Counted from the stretch's first letter, positions 34,421 to 47,007 are shown. The stretch is DNA of 64,000 bases from Scylla paramamosain (GCF_035594125.1 NC_087155.1:1354931-1418930), one strand, 5' to 3'. The notes: generated by a model not told the origin, from the letters alone. A program made the numbers and translations.

Positions 34421-34924
34421 TTTATTTTCTCTCAATCTATGTTTTCTTTCTTACTTTCCTCCTCCTCCTCCTCCTCCTCTTCTTGTTCTTCACATAACCT
34501 CTCTTCATTTTATTAACCTAACCTAACATGCAGACAGTGCCAGCCTAACCTAACCTCCCCCCCCCTGCAGGCAGTACAAGCTGTTTCATTATCACACCTC
34601 TGAGTCGCCCCCACAGTGGAAGGAACGGGGCATGGGGGCCATTAACATTCTGAGGAACAAGCAGAAGAAGGCTGTAAGTGGTTGGGTTAGGTTTATGTGT
34701 GTGTGTGTGTGTGTGTGTTGACTGGGCTGTCTCATATGGGATTACCAGCCTAATATTGTGACAGACAGACAAGCAGAAAGACAGACAGATAGATTATTAT
34801 CACTATATTATTACCAGTCATTAATTCAAATAGATAGATTATTATTATTGTTATTATTATTTTATCACCAGCCATTAATTCTCTCCTTATTTTTCAGGTG
34901 GAGTTTGTTCAGCAGCAGAATTAA
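32925..34924 (+). CDS. RanBP1-like gene, four exons, truncated Ran-binding domain
   Basis: Proposed exons: 32925-32939, 33797-33957, 34571-34673 and 34898-34924. All junctions are GT-AG (donors GTAACA, GTCAGG, GTAAGT) and the phases fit, giving 101 residues. The start ACCATGG is Kozak-like. The protein begins MALEK, then an acidic 20-residue lead, then HDPYFEPVVTLLEV, and exon 3 gives KLFHYH, PPQWKERGMG and ILRNK. RanBP1 has the same order (HDP-FEP-V, KLF, WKERG-G, lysine-rich). RanBP1 binds Ran-GTP in the cytoplasm and helps RanGAP hydrolyse it. Exon 4 gives VEFVQQQN and a stop, so the second half of the domain is missing where family members continue to about 200 residues. It may be a truncated paralogue, a pseudogene, or a gene with further exons. 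The short first exon is the weakest part. Confidence 0.6.
33294..33530. repeat. (TG)n arrays in RanBP1-like intron 1
   Basis: (TG)n at 33294-33336 and 33480-33525, inside the first proposed intron. Confidence 0.9.
33713..33796 (+). promoter_or_regulatory. (CT)n array acting as polypyrimidine tract and tandem acceptors
   Basis: About 39 CT units (33713-33790) end in CAGACAGACAG, giving three possible AG acceptors 4 bases apart (33792, 33796, 33800). Only the AG at 33796 keeps the frame from the proposed first exon. A microsatellite therefore supplies the splice tract, and its length could affect exon inclusion. Confidence 0.5.
34149..34420. repeat. Foldback: (AAT)n, GC-rich inverted repeat, (AAT)n(ATT)n
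   Basis: Left (AAT)n 34149-34210. A 25-base unit then occurs at 34212-34236 and 34241-34265, with a 22-base third copy ending 34295. It has an inverted partner at 34306-34330 (unit contains TCACCTGAAGATCCGCCACC). (AAT)n turns into (ATT)n by 34420. Both the GC core and the AT arrays can pair. It lies in intron 2 of the RanBP1-like gene. Confidence 0.85.
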
Positions 34925-35062
34925 TGCCAGTGGTTGAGTTCAGATCCTCCAAGACACACACACACACACACAGCAGCCCCTCCACCTCCCCACAGCCCTC
35001 CACAGCCCCTGACACAGCATCTGACACAGCCCCTTCACAGAACACCACATACCTCACACATA
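34925..35062 (+). other. Ser/Thr/Pro/Gln-rich open frame, left half
   Basis: From 34900 a frame two bases off the RanBP1-like exon 4 is open to the CR1-like insertion and reads SSPSTSPQPSTAPDTASDTA. It resembles the frame after the insertion (35665-35866). It could be coding or a degenerate CACAGCCC repeat. No splice junction reaches it in phase with a strong donor. Confidence 0.3.
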
Positions 35063-35664
35063 CATAAGAACATAAGAACATAAGAAATAAGGGAAGCTGC
35101 AAGAAGCGACCAGGCTTACACGTGGCAGTCCCTGTATGAAATATACCTACCTATTTCCATCTGTTATCCCCATCCATAAACTTGTCTAATCTTCTCTTAA
35201 AGCTCTCTAGTGTCCTAGCACTAACAACATGATTACTGAGTCCGTTCCACTCATCTACCACTCTTTTTGAGAACAATTTTTTTTCCTATCTCCATCCTAA
35301 ACCCAAATTTTTCAAGCTTGTACCCATTATTTCTTGTTCTACCCTGGTTGCTGATCCTAAGAATTTTGCCTACATCCCCCTTGTTATAACCCTTATACCA
35401 CTCAAAGACTTCTATCAGGTCCCCTCTTAACCTACGTATCTCTAAAGAATGTAAATTTAACAGCTTCAACCTCGCCTCGTAAGGAATACTCCTCATCCCC
35501 TGTATCCTTTTAGTCATTCTCCTCTGTAGTGATTTTAATAGACCTATATCTTTCCTGTAATGTGGGGACCAGAACTGCACAGCGTAGTCTAGATGAGGTC
35601 TGACCAGTGCCAAGTATAACTTTAATATTACTTCCGGCCTTCTACTTTTAACACTCCTAAAAAT
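35063..35664 (-). mobile_element. CR1-like LINE 3' end, 5'-truncated
   Basis: On the minus strand it codes for the reverse transcriptase C-terminus: VILKLYLALVRPHLDYAVQF, LQRRMTKRIQGMRSIPYEAR and LRRLRGDLIEVFEWYKG-type blocks, with a stop or frame loss near 35273. The 3' end is a tandem of TTCTTATG units (35066-35090), the 8-bp tail type of CR1-like LINEs. It interrupts the S/T/P/Q-rich sequence on both sides. A related tail lies at 55896-56060. Confidence 0.85.
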
Positions 35665-35866
35665 CACACACACCACAGGAGCCTCACAAACAGTCTCACA
35701 GCCTTCACAAGCAGCCCCACACTCCACCACAGACACACCAGACCCACAGCCCTTCACCTCACCCACTTCCCAGCCCCCCACAGCCCCCCGGCCACCACAG
35801 ATGAAGTCAAAGGGAGGGACTGTGGCTTCACCCAGCCAGCCAGGACAGCCTACAGAGAGGGGGTAG
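35665..35866 (+). other. Ser/Thr/Pro/Gln-rich open frame, right half
   Basis: Reads SQTVSQPSQAAPHSTTDTPD and SPTSQPPTAPRPPQMKSKGG, then a TAG at about 35864-35866. Same composition as 34925-35062 across the LINE insertion. Possible disrupted C-terminal exon. Identity unknown. Confidence 0.3.
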
Positions 35867-36223
<357 letters not shown>

Positions 36224-36399
36224 GCCAGACAGCTTAGTGGCAGAACTGCAGGTGGTCCTCGTCAGCTTCCTGGTGGCACAGGTGTAGGATGGCTGGGAGC
36301 AGTGGAGGTGCCTGATGGGGCAGCTGTGCCGGGAAGAGGGGCTGCTACTGCTGCTGCTGCTGCTGCTACTGCTGCTGGGGAGAGCCACACTTGTATGGT
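36224..36399 (+). other. Exon-like segment with poly-Ala tract
   Basis: Bounded by TTGTGTTGCAG before and ATG|GTAAGC after. One frame is open throughout and reads ARQLSGRTAGGPRQLPGGTG with a later Ala/Thr run from GCT repeats. Possible downstream exon of the same transcription unit as the RanBP1-like gene, but no domain supports the frame. Confidence 0.25.
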
Positions 36400-36747
<348 letters not shown>

Positions 36748-37340
36748 TGGTGATCTTCTGGCTTTCCTTACTGAGTCTTGGTCATCCTCTTTGAGAGATT
36801 TTGGTGAAACTTTTGCTGTTGCCTTGGACATATCAAAAGCTTTTGATAGAGTCTGTCACAAAGCTTTCATTTCAAACTATCCTCCTACGGCTTCTATCCA
36901 TCTCTCTGTAACTTCATCTCAAGTTTTCTTTCTGACCATTCTATTGATGCTGTGGTAGACGGTCACTGTTCTTCTAAATCTATTAACGGTGGTGTTCCTC
37001 AGGGTTCTGTCCTGTCACCACTCTTCCTATTATTCATCAGTGACTTTCTAAAACCAAACTTGTTGTCCTATGCACTCCTATACTGATGATACCACTCTAC
37101 ACTTATCCATGTCTTTTCATAGACGTCCAACCCTTCAGGAAATAAACAGTTCACGCAGGGAAGCCACAGAATGCCTCACTTCTGATCTCTCTAAAATCTC
37201 TGACTGGGGCAGACCAAACTAGTTATTGCTCACTGCCTAAAAAAAATCAATTCTTCCATTTATCACCTCGACACAACCTTCCAGACAACTATCCCCTCTT
37301 CTTCAATGACACTCAGCTGTCCTCCTCTTCTACACTGCCA
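36748..37340 (+). mobile_element. LINE-D fragment, truncated at both ends
   Basis: Matches the reverse transcriptase part of LINE-D from CTACTGGTGATCTTCTGGCT through the active-site region. The catalytic box reads YTDD (37079-37090) instead of YADD, and frameshifts occur before and after it. The normal 3' end is absent, so it was later deleted or rearranged. Confidence 0.85.
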
Positions 37341-38640
37341 CACTCCCCTGCCTGTTTTCCCTTGGTACAAGCTTCTCATGTGATGGCTCACCCATAATTC
37401 TCCTCACATAATGGGTTCTGGCAAGCTTGACAGTGAAGAAAAGTGTTGCGATGGTGTTTGTTCAAGAAGGGATCAGTAATTGTGAGACAGGAAGGAAGAT
37501 GGCAAATTCAGAAGCAGCCATCATCTGGGTGGCGGACGGAGGCCGCTCACCCCCGGTCATCCTGCAGCTCACAGGCCTCTTCTGACCAGGAGAAAGATGG
37601 CGTGGCAATTAAGTGTTCACCATGCATGTGTTTTGTCAACTTATTATTCCTGTATCTGTCTTCCTTTTTTGCCCTTAGACTTTCTCTCAGGAGTGGCAGC
37701 TGTGCCCAGCCCTGGTACAGCCCTGGCCACTTGTGTCACAGCTGTCTGTGATCTCCCTGTCTTCTTTCCAGACCCATGGTTACTGACCTCGACTCAAACA
37801 CCATCATGGCACTCTCTTCCCTGTTAAACTTGCCGGGATCCATTGTAATGTAAGGGGTATTGAATGTGAGCGATGAAACAAGAAGGTAGTGGCAAGGGGG
37901 AAATGTACAGGGGAGCGCAGGAGAGACGCCTCTCTCCACTGTGCCTGACAGTCTCTCAGTGATTGAAAGACTGAGCATAACATCTTCAGGGCACGTGAGT
38001 TGCCATGTATGACAATTTGGCACTTTTTCCATGTCTTCTTATTTGAGTAGACATATCATATCTTGTCATAGTGAAAAGTCTAGTTTATCCTGTATGTGGA
38101 GACCTTCAAGTTACAATACACCCCACTGCTTTAAGAGTTAAATGTGCATGTCAGTGTTTTCTGTCGTGCCTTCTTTGCTGTGTAATGTGGTGAAATGGTT
38201 AAATTCTGGACTGAGTTGTGAGTCATGCAGCAGGAGTACAGATGTGTGTCTTCCCCGCAGGTGGTAACACGGAGAGGAAGTGGAAGAAAGCTTGGAACGC
38301 TCCCATAACTCAGGAGCAAGAGGTACACCATACTGGAACCTTGTGACTGACAGGTGGCTGTGACTGCAGGAACCAATTCATGTGAACACTGTGTTTTGTT
38401 GCTACACTTGAGAATCCTCTATCCTAAATTTAAAAATCTAAGATTTTAATTGTGTCATGTTTTGTCACATTTTTTTTGCCCCACCAAAAAATTGATAACC
38501 AGAGCTTGATTTACTGCCATGGGAGGTATCAGAAATTGGCAAGTTGTTATTCAAAAAAACTGGGGAAATCTAAAATCTGTACCACTCACTCCCAACAATT
38601 TTGGATAAGGAATCCTCAACTGTATGTAATCAGAGTATTG
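37341..38640. other. Unique DNA with one weak exon-like segment
   Basis: 38278-38325 lies between CTTCCCCGCAG and GAG|GTACAC and reads GNTERKWKKAWNAPITQEQE. Too short to assign. Otherwise no gene was recognised. Confidence 0.3.
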
Positions 38641-38646
38641 TTGAGA

Positions 38647-38723
<77 letters not shown>

Positions 38724-38880
38724 AATCCTTATGTATGTATGTGCAGGATAAGAGGAAAGTTGTTAATAAGATTAGTAAATGCATGGAGGAGAGGCGTGCT
38801 CTTACCAAGATTAGAAGAACAGCAAGTGTGAAAATAGTGGTACAGGATAGCAAGAGAGGCAGTGTGTGGGCTGGGTAAGT
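38641..38880. repeat. (TG)n and a diverged LINE-D piece
   Basis: (TG)n at 38649-38720. About 38790-38865 resembles, on the minus strand, the LINE-D block around 43010-43070 (AGAAGAACAG, TGAAAATAG), at roughly 80% by eye. Confidence 0.6.
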
Positions 38881-39520
38881 GCATGTGTGGTACTTTTATT
38901 AAGAATGACTAGGATGGATGAGCATTACCGGTGAGGCGTGTTGTATGTGTTACTGAAGAGGGTTAGAAGGAATGGTTTGCAGTGATCAGTGTGAAATAAG
39001 AGATGTGTAGCTTGGGTTTTTTGTTGAGAGATGTGCACGTGAAAGGTGTTTGGCGAAAAATAAGGATGTTTTTTTGAGGAATTTATGGATATAAAAAGAT
39101 AAGATATGGAAGAGTTGTGGGTTGTTTGAGGATTGTTTTGGCCAGGTGATGGGCTGTTAAAGGGAGTGAAATGTTTGTAAAAAGTAAAAAGCCAGCATTC
39201 GAGTGATAGAATTAGTGTGTATGTGTGATACAGGTTCACGTCTTCATAACTATCCATTTTCCCCAAATTGCGTTACTCTTTTGCAGATCTCACTTGTGTT
39301 GGCTAACATTCTGTCTGCAATCAGTCCGGTAGTGCCATGTTGCAGGCTCTGACGTCAGGAAGAGCCAAATGGAGGGTGTGTCTACAGCCAGTACTGGGTG
39401 TGCTGCTGCTGTACAAGTGCCCCAAGCCAGCTGACTCCACCAGTGTATTATCTAGTCCAGGTTGCATTGCTGTGTATGACTTGTATGTATGTCTTTGCCA
39501 ATAAATAAATTTGTGACTAC
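38881..39520 (+). other. Unique DNA ending in polyadenylation signals
   Basis: AATAAATAAA at 39500-39509 after a T/G-rich stretch looks like a gene 3' end, possibly that of the transcription unit starting near 32925. Inference from position only. Confidence 0.3.
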
Positions 39521-40737
39521 TATTATATATGTGAAATAAATATATAGTTTGCTAACAATGTGCTGGTATAGTGTAAAATAAATATTTGGTGGTAACAATT
39601 CATGCCCTCAAGGTAATAAAAAAAAAGTGCCAGGATTGGCCCAAGGCCCAAAAATAAAGTTTAAGGTATGATTTGCACAGAAGCCCCATCCCAACGACAC
39701 CAGTTGCTGGCACAGGGCTTCTATGCGTTTTTTTTTTTCAGGGCATGACCTGTACTCTGCCTGAAACTTTATTTACACAAGATGGAATACTGAATGTTTA
39801 TTGTTTTACTGTGAATGTTAAGTGAATAAATACACAACAGGATAATAAACATGGCACTTGTTTTCTTTAATACTGAAGTGCTGGAATGTACAAAACTTGT
39901 CCCAAGCCTGAATGAAGGTGGTGGTGGTGGTGGTGCTTGTTGAGTACAGAAGAGAGGGACTTCCTACATTCTTCCTTCCCAGACTGGAGTGGATTGGAGA
40001 ACATTTGCAGCAGGGTCTCGGAGTAACAACACTTGAAGATTCTTGTGTCTTTGTGTCAACTTCAGTGAGGAGCAAACTCTTCCTGGTGAAACTGCCCACA
40101 ACTCTTGTGCCTCTGCAGGTGTTGAAGGTTGCCTGTTGGTCCTGCCACGACTTAAGGGAATTTCACGCGTTCTTCCTGCCGTCAACTGCTTGACAGTCTT
40201 CCTCCTGCTTAAAATTCTTGCCACACTCTTCTTACTGCAACTTGACTCTTCCTTGATTGCAATGAAAACTCTTGTACCAGGCCCTCTGTTTTGTCCTGAC
40301 AATACTTAACACCTCTTGTAGGGCTTGAAGGCTTGAAGGTCGTGATGCTCGGCCTCTCTTCCTGGTGAAGCTTGATTCCCCAATTGCAATGGAGTATGTC
40401 AGGCCCAGCGTGACAGCACTATTTGATAACCAGATGCCAATATTGCAGAAGCAGGTGCTGATAGAGATTCCTGCAGGCTGTTCATAGGATGGTGAAGTGG
40501 AAGCCACACACTTCACACCTGCAAGGAATACAGACCATTAGTTCCTAGACACGAAGTTTGTTGTATGTGCTGAGATTCCTTGTAATGTGTTTGATAACTG
40601 ATTCCCTACAAAACTCAAAACAAAAATACGTCTCTCATAGGCATAGGAGATGTGCCAAGATTCCCTAAAAAAAATTAAGACTACACAAGAAATATCATAG
40701 GAAAACGGAAAAAGTTTGACAAGCACTGCACAAGCAC
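39521..40737. other. Unique DNA
   Basis: Several AATAAA motifs (for example near 39825), a short GGT run at 39917-39935 and loosely repeated CTTCCTGGTGAA blocks (about 40078 and 40360). No gene was recognised. Confidence 0.4.
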
Positions 40738-43397
40738 TTTCAAACTAAATTTATCTGTGCTGTATACCTTTCACCTAACTCTTCTGACTATAAGAAATTC
40801 TTTGTGACTACTTAACTTCCAAAGTGGAGCACATTCTGACCCTCTTCCCTTTTGCAGAGATCTCCATTCTTGGAGACTTCAATGTTCACCACCAGCTTTG
40901 GCTTTCCTCTCCCTTCACTGACCATCCTGGTGAACTAGCCTTCAACTTTGCTATCCTCCATGACCTAGAGCAATTGGTGCAACACCCTACTCGTATTCCT
41001 GACCGTCTTGGAGATACGCTCAACATTCTTGACCTTTTCCTGACCTCTAATCTTTCTGTTTATGCCGTCACCCTTTCTTCTCCATTGGGCTCCTCCGATC
41101 ACAATCTCATATCTGTATCTTGTCCTATCGCTCCAATCCCTCCTCAAGATCCCCCTAAGTGAAAGTGCCTCTGGCGTTTTGCCTCTGCTAGTTGAGAGGA
41201 CCTGAGGAGGTATTTTGCTGATTTTCCTAAGAATGACTACTGCTTCCATGTCCCGTCTTTGTGTGCTGAGCGCATAACAGAGGTGATAGTGTCTGGCATG
41301 GAGGCGTACATTACTCACTCTCTTTCTCGACTTAAACCTTCCAAACCTCGGTTTAACACAGCTTGTTCTCGTGCTATACATGATAGAGAGGTACCCCACA
41401 AAAGGTACTTAAACCTTCCATCATCAGTATCTCATGCACTTTATATTTCTGCCCCGAACCATGCCAAGTCTGATCTCCAACTAGCCAAAAACTCCTTCAT
41501 TAACAGAAAGTGTCAAAACCTTTCAAGATCTAACTCCCCTAGTAACTTCTGGCATCTAGCCTAAAATATCTCCAATAACTTTGCTTCTTCTTTCCCTCCT
41601 TTATTTCAATCAGATGACACCACTGCTATCACATCCATTTCTAAAGCTGAACTCTTTGCTCAAACCTTTGCTAAAAACTCTATCTTGGATAATTCTGGGT
41701 TTGTTCCTTCCTCTCCTCCACCCACTGACTACTTCATGCTACCTATTAACATTTTTCGCAATGATGTTTTCCATGTCCTCGCTGGCCTAAACCCTCGGAA
41801 GGCTTATGGACCTGATGGGGTCCCTCCTATTGTTCTCCGAAACTGTGCCTCCGTGCTTGCACCTTGCCTAGTCAAACTCTTTCAGCTCTGTCTGTCAACA
41901 TCTACCTCCTTCTTGCTGGAAGTTTGCCTACATTCAGCCTGTTCCTAAAAAGGGTGACCGTTCTAATCCCTCAAACTACCGTCCTATTGCTTTAATATCC
42001 TGCCAATCCAAAGTTTTTGAATCTATCCTCAATAGGAAGATTCTTAAACATCTATCACTTCACAACCTTCTATCTGATCTCCAGTATGGGTTCCATCAAG
42101 GCCGCTCTACTGGTGATCTTCTGGCTTTCCTTACTGAGTCTTGGTCATCCTCTTTGAGAGATTTTGGTGAAACTTTTGCTGTTGCCTTGGACATATCAAA
42201 AGCTTTTGATAGAGTCTGGCACAAAGCTTTGATTTCCAGACTACCCTCCTACAGCTTCTATCCTTCTCTCTATAACTTCATCTCAAGTTTCCTTTCTGAC
42301 CGTTCTATTGCTACTGTGGTAGACGGTCACTGATCTCCTAAATCTATTAACAGTGGTGTTCCTCTGGGTTCTGTCCTGTCACCCACTCTCTTCTTATTAT
42401 TCATTAATGATCTTCTAAACCAAACTTCTTGTCCTATCCACTCCTACGCTGATGATACCACCCTGCACTTTTCCACGTCTTTTCATAGACGTCCAACACT
42501 TCAGGAAGTAAACATTTCACGCAGGGAAGCCACAGAACGCTTGACTTCTGATCTTTCTAAAATTTCTGATTCGGGTAGAACAAACTTGATATTGTTCAAT
42601 GCCTCAAAAACTCAATTCCTCCATCTATCAACTCAACACAACCTTCCAGACAACTATCCCCTCTTCTTCAATGACATTCAACTATCCCCCTCTTCTACAC
42701 TGAACATCCTCGGTCTGTCCTTTACTTATAATCTGAACTGGAAACTTCACATCTCATCTCTAGCTAAAACAGCTTCTATGAAGTTAGGTGTTCTGAGACG
42801 TCTCCGCCAGTTTTTCTGACCCTCCCAGCTACTAACTCTGTACAAGATCCTTATCCGTCCATGTATGGAGTATGCTTCACATGTCTGGGGGGTTCCACTC
42901 ATACTGCTCTTTTAGACAGGGTGGAATCAAAAGCTTTTCGTCTCATCAACTTCTCTCCTCTAACTGACTGTCTTCAGCCTCTCTCTAACCGCCGCAATGT
43001 TGCATCTCTAGCTGTCTTCTACCGCTATTTTCATGCTAACTGTTCTTCTGATCTTACTAACTGCATGCCTCCTCTCCTCCCATGGCCTCGCTGTACAAGA
43101 CTTTCATCTTTCTCTCAACCCTATTCTGTCCACCTCTCTAACGCAAGAGTTAACCAGTATTCTCAATCATTCATCCCTTTCTCTGGTAAATTCTGGAACT
43201 CCCTGCTTGCTTCTGTATTTTCACCTTCCTATGACTTGAATTCCTTCAAGAGGGAGGTTTCAAGACACTTATCCTTCAATTTTTTAACTCCCGGTTTGGA
43301 GCCTTTTATGGGACTGGCATTTCAGTGGGCATTTTTTTTAATTGGATTTTTGTTGCCCTTGGTCAGTGTCCCTCCTACATAGAAAAAAAAAAAAAAA
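40738..43397 (+). mobile_element. LINE-D copy, 5'-truncated, decayed
   Basis: Begins inside the endonuclease (CAAACTAAATTTATCTG) and ends CCTCCTACATAG plus poly(A). Blocks seen in broken frames: [24 protein letters not shown] (endonuclease His kept), GPDGVPPIVLRN, VALDISKAFDRVWHK, and YADD at 42445-42456. Stops and frameshifts include a TGA at about 41159-41161. A relative of the 56860-60870 copy, it shows sequence that copy has lost. Confidence 0.9.
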
Positions 43398-44106
43398 TGA
43401 TGTGAGAACTGTGCCGAGATTTAATATGAAATGTGTCTAAATTCCATACTGTCACATTCAAGAAACGAAAATTGAAAGAAAGGAAAGCACCGGTTAGAGA
43501 AAATCTGAAAAGTACGGCAGTTTAACGTTTGAAGCCAAGAAATGTGTTTGATAAACATGTCCCTATTATAATTTAAAAGCAAAAATTTGAAGAATGATGT
43601 AGAGTAGAAGAAAACACCAGATAGAAGAAATCTGCATGGCATCACAGAAATTTCAATGACACCACAATATATACACAAGTTTAAAAGATGAACCTGATTA
43701 AAAAAAATGCTATCTCTGCACTCATGAAAAACACAAATAAAAATTTAAAATTTGAAAAGAAGTCATTTTAAACTTTGGCCCACACCTTTTATTAGTTTTA
43801 TTTATAGACAGTTTAAGGTTGCAGAAATACAAAAATTTTAAGTGTAGTCCATCGTTTTGAAACTCACTATATAAAGAAAAGGTCAGATAAGGGAAAGAAT
43901 TTTGAAGCCAAATACATGAGCAAATATAGGACAAGAAAATATTTATCAGATGAATAACAAATTAGGAAAAAAAACTATTTAAAATAAGCCAACTTTGAGG
44001 TGAACCGGGTAAAAAAGAAAATAAATAAAAATAAATAAAAATCTGCTTTAATAGAACAAAGCAGCATTAAAAAAGTCTAATGCAAATTTAGAATGTAAAT
44101 GTAAAT
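43398..44106. other. AT-rich unique DNA
   Basis: No gene or element was recognised. Short open frames on the minus strand have no domain. Confidence 0.5.
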
Positions 44107-46330
44107 AATAATAATAATAATAAACGGTTTATTATTTAGGCAGTTGACAAACTGAAAATGTACATAGGGGATGGGGAAAAACTTAACATTAATCCTAACG
44201 GTAAGACTAATCTAGGAGGGAAATACTATCGATTGATGGCTCGCACCATGGTGGGAATCGCACTGAGTCTGTACCGGTCCGTGCGCGGCGCCTTCAGGGG
44301 CGTTATTTTGTTGTGGTGTCTGGTGGCACGGACAGGGCGAGGCGCGTCGGGCGGCAGCATGTCTCTGAGACGCGGATGATGCAGTAGTCCCTTCCCAAAC
44401 TTCTCCAGAGCCTCTCGGTGCCTGGTGGATATTCTGGACAGACTCAGGGTGGTCAGGGCTTCTTCATAGGTGGTGTATGCAGGGCCAAGGATGACCCTGC
44501 ACGCCCTTTTCTGCACACTCTCTAGCTGTAGCTGTTGAGTGTGTGTGAGGGAGGAGGACCACGCTGGGGAGGCGTACATGAGTTTGGGGAGGATGAAGGT
44601 GAGGTACACCCCCCTTAACTCATCTGTCGGCGTCCCCAGCGACCTGAGTCTGCGCAGCATGTACAGCCTGTAGGTAGCTGATCTCACGGTGCTGGCGACA
44701 TGCTGCTTCCAGGTCAGCTGGTCGTCCACCGTGACTCCGAGAAGCTTGGCACATTGGACCACCTGGAGGGGGTGAGGGCCCACTGTGAGCCGGGGAGGGG
44801 GCACTGGTACAGAGGAGGTACAGAAATGCATCACCACAGTTTTGCTGTGGTTGATGGTCATCCTGCTCTCCTCTGTCCACGTCCGCAGTCGCTCCAGAAT
44901 TGCTTGCAGTGGCGAGTAGTCCGGGTTCTTGTTGGAAACTGGGACGCCCACGGTGCAGTCGTCCACATACTTCCAGCGATGGGGGGTGTCGGTGAGGGCG
45001 TCGTTGATGAGGAGGAGGAAGCATAGAGGACCCATCTTGGTCCCCTGGGGGACTCCACATGTCAGCTGTTGGAAATTAGAGACAGAGCCCCTGATAGCGA
45101 ACGGCCTGACGTCTCCCTGTGAGGAAGTCGGCTAGCCACGCTATCAGATTAGGAGGGAGACCCAGACTTACTGCCTTGCTGATGACAACAGTGTGATCAA
45201 CTAGATCAAAGGCTTTTTTGAAGTCGACAAAAGCAACAGCTAGAGAGGTGTTTCGCTTGTCCAGGTGGCTGTGGATGAATTCAAGGAAGCTGGTCAGGTA
45301 ATGTGAGGTGGAGGTGGCTTTAATATTTCCGAATTGTCTGATATCCACGGTGTTACAAATTTTGGTGTATGCCCAGTCATATACAAAATCTTCACAAATA
45401 AGGCTAGGGATGGGGGTGATAGAGACTGGCCTGAGGTCATTGAGTGACTGAGGACTGGAAGTTTTGGGGATGGGAGTGACATAAGATGTCTTCCAGTCCG
45501 CGGGGGCAAGAGTGTTGGGAGAGTGAGGCGTTTATTATGGAGCATAGCGGTGTTGCTAGCTCTACAGCAAATTCCTTGTAAATTTTTATAGGAAGGTCAG
45601 TGGGTGTGGTGGATCTTGGTTTAAATTTAAGTATTCTCTTAAAAACATCCATCGCCTGGACAGTGTGTGGAGGGGAGGGAGCGGGCAGATAGGCAGGAAG
45701 CGGAGTGGTGTGGAGGGGAGGAAAGGTTTGACAGATAGCAGCAAAGTGATCGTTCATCTCCTGAGCCGCGAGATTAGCAGGAAGGTGTGAGGTGCAAGGA
45801 AGGGATGAAGTGTGCTTTTGTAAGCCACACAAAGCTTTGATCTTAGCGTACCACTGTCTGTTGTTGGTCAGCTTGAGGTGGTGTATCTTGTCTGGGTAAT
45901 AGCTTGCCTTTGCATTCTTAATCTCCCTGATTACTCTGTTTCTTAGTTTCCTGTAAAGGACCGGGCAGGAGTGGAACGCCCAGGTCCGCTGACGCATGAG
46001 TCTTTTAATGCGGGGCGTCATCCAGGGAGCATCAGACGGGTGCGTTGTGACGCTCTTGGCTGGGAAGTAGTGGTGGAAGGCTGCTGTAGTAGTGGCGACG
46101 TAGTTTTGCCATTTTAAGTGGACGTCCTCCTCATCCAGCACCTCGGTCCACGGGTGTTGTGTCACCCACTGCCCAAACTCCCTCATGGCTGAGTCAGGCA
46201 TGGGGCGGTGGGTCCTGGTGACAGCTGACCGGGGGGTCGAGGTGGTGGGTGTGGGTGACCACAGTATGGAGAGGTGGGTGCTCCGTCCCATGGGAGGCAG
46301 CGGCTTGGGTGGCGAGTACTGCTGGCCCAG
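44107..46330 (-). mobile_element. LINE-F, 5'-truncated, decayed
   Basis: Starts next to (TG)n at 46333 and ends on the minus strand with AATAATAAACCG and (ATT)n at 44107-44130. It encodes a linker and a reverse transcriptase in at least three frames. Tail type and blocks suggest a CR1/Jockey-group LINE, but the clade is not fixed. Confidence 0.85.
44226..46291 (-). pseudogene. LINE-F reverse transcriptase, frameshifted
   Basis: 46291-45437 carries the region before the reverse transcriptase (WMTPRIKRLMRQR, IREIKNAKASY, FKPRSTTPTDLPIKI). 45348-45076 holds motif A (VAFVDFKKAFDLVDH). 45035-44226 holds KMGPLCFLLLIND-type motif B remains, YVDD (44958-44969) as motif C, LLGVTVDDQLTW, and the C-terminal YASPAWSSSLT and KRACRVILG. 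The stop is at 44226. Frame changes lie near 45040-45075 and 45300-45440. No complete endonuclease is present. Confidence 0.85.
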
Positions 46331-46332
<2 letters not shown>

Positions 46333-46389
<57 letters not shown>

Positions 46390-46427
46390 GGGGTTGTGTG
46401 TGTGTGTGAAGGGGTTATATTTTTTTT
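46333..46427. repeat. (TG)n
   Basis: (TG)n at 46333-46387, with a shorter second run to 46408. Confidence 0.95.
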
Positions 46428-46645
46428 GAGTGCATGACCATTCTTTTGGCTGCCTGACTAGGTTTTTGAGTGCATCACCAGTTTTTTTTAAGTGTCACCA
46501 GTTTTTTGAGTGCATCACCAGTTTTTTTTTGAGTGCACCACCAGGTTTTTGAGTGTCACCAGATTTTTTGAGTGTCACCATTTTTGAGTGTATCACCAGT
46601 TTTTTTTTGAGTGTCACCAGATTTTTGAGTGCATCACCAGTTTTT
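46428..46645. repeat. Minisatellite: GAGTGCATCACCAG plus T-run
   Basis: About nine units of GAGTG(CA)TCACCAG followed by 4-9 T residues, with unit length about 19-24 bp varying mainly in the T-run. Confidence 0.9.
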
Positions 46646-46957
46646 TTGTCATTAATATTTTGTGTGTGTGTGATCGCCTGGGCGTGTGTGAGCGCGTGGG
46701 TATGAGAGCGCATGGGTATGAGAGCGCGTGGACATAAGAGTGCGTGGGTGTGAGAGTGCGTGGGTGTGAGAGTGCGTGGGTGTGCGAGTGCGTGGGTGTG
46801 CGAGTGCGTGGGTGTGAGAGTGCGTGGGTGTGCGAGTGCGTGGGTGTGCGAGTGCGTGGGTGTGCGAGTGCGTGGGTGTGCGAGTGCGTGGGCGTATGTG
46901 TGAGCGTGCGTGGGTGTGAATGTGCGTGGGTGTGCATATACCGTTACTAAAGGTAGG

Positions 46958-47004
<47 letters not shown>
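46646..47004. repeat. 16-bp minisatellite GAGTGCGTGGGTGTGC, then (TG)n
   Basis: About 15 copies between 46680 and 46935, alternating GTGTGA and GTGTGC endings. All frames stay open, giving false proteins. (TG)n follows at 46962-47004. Confidence 0.95.

Positions 47005-47007
<3 letters not shown>

Noticed and set aside
34515..34560. CCTAA telomere-like repeats
   Set aside because: Only two to three units at a time, and they lie in a splice-acceptor pyrimidine region.
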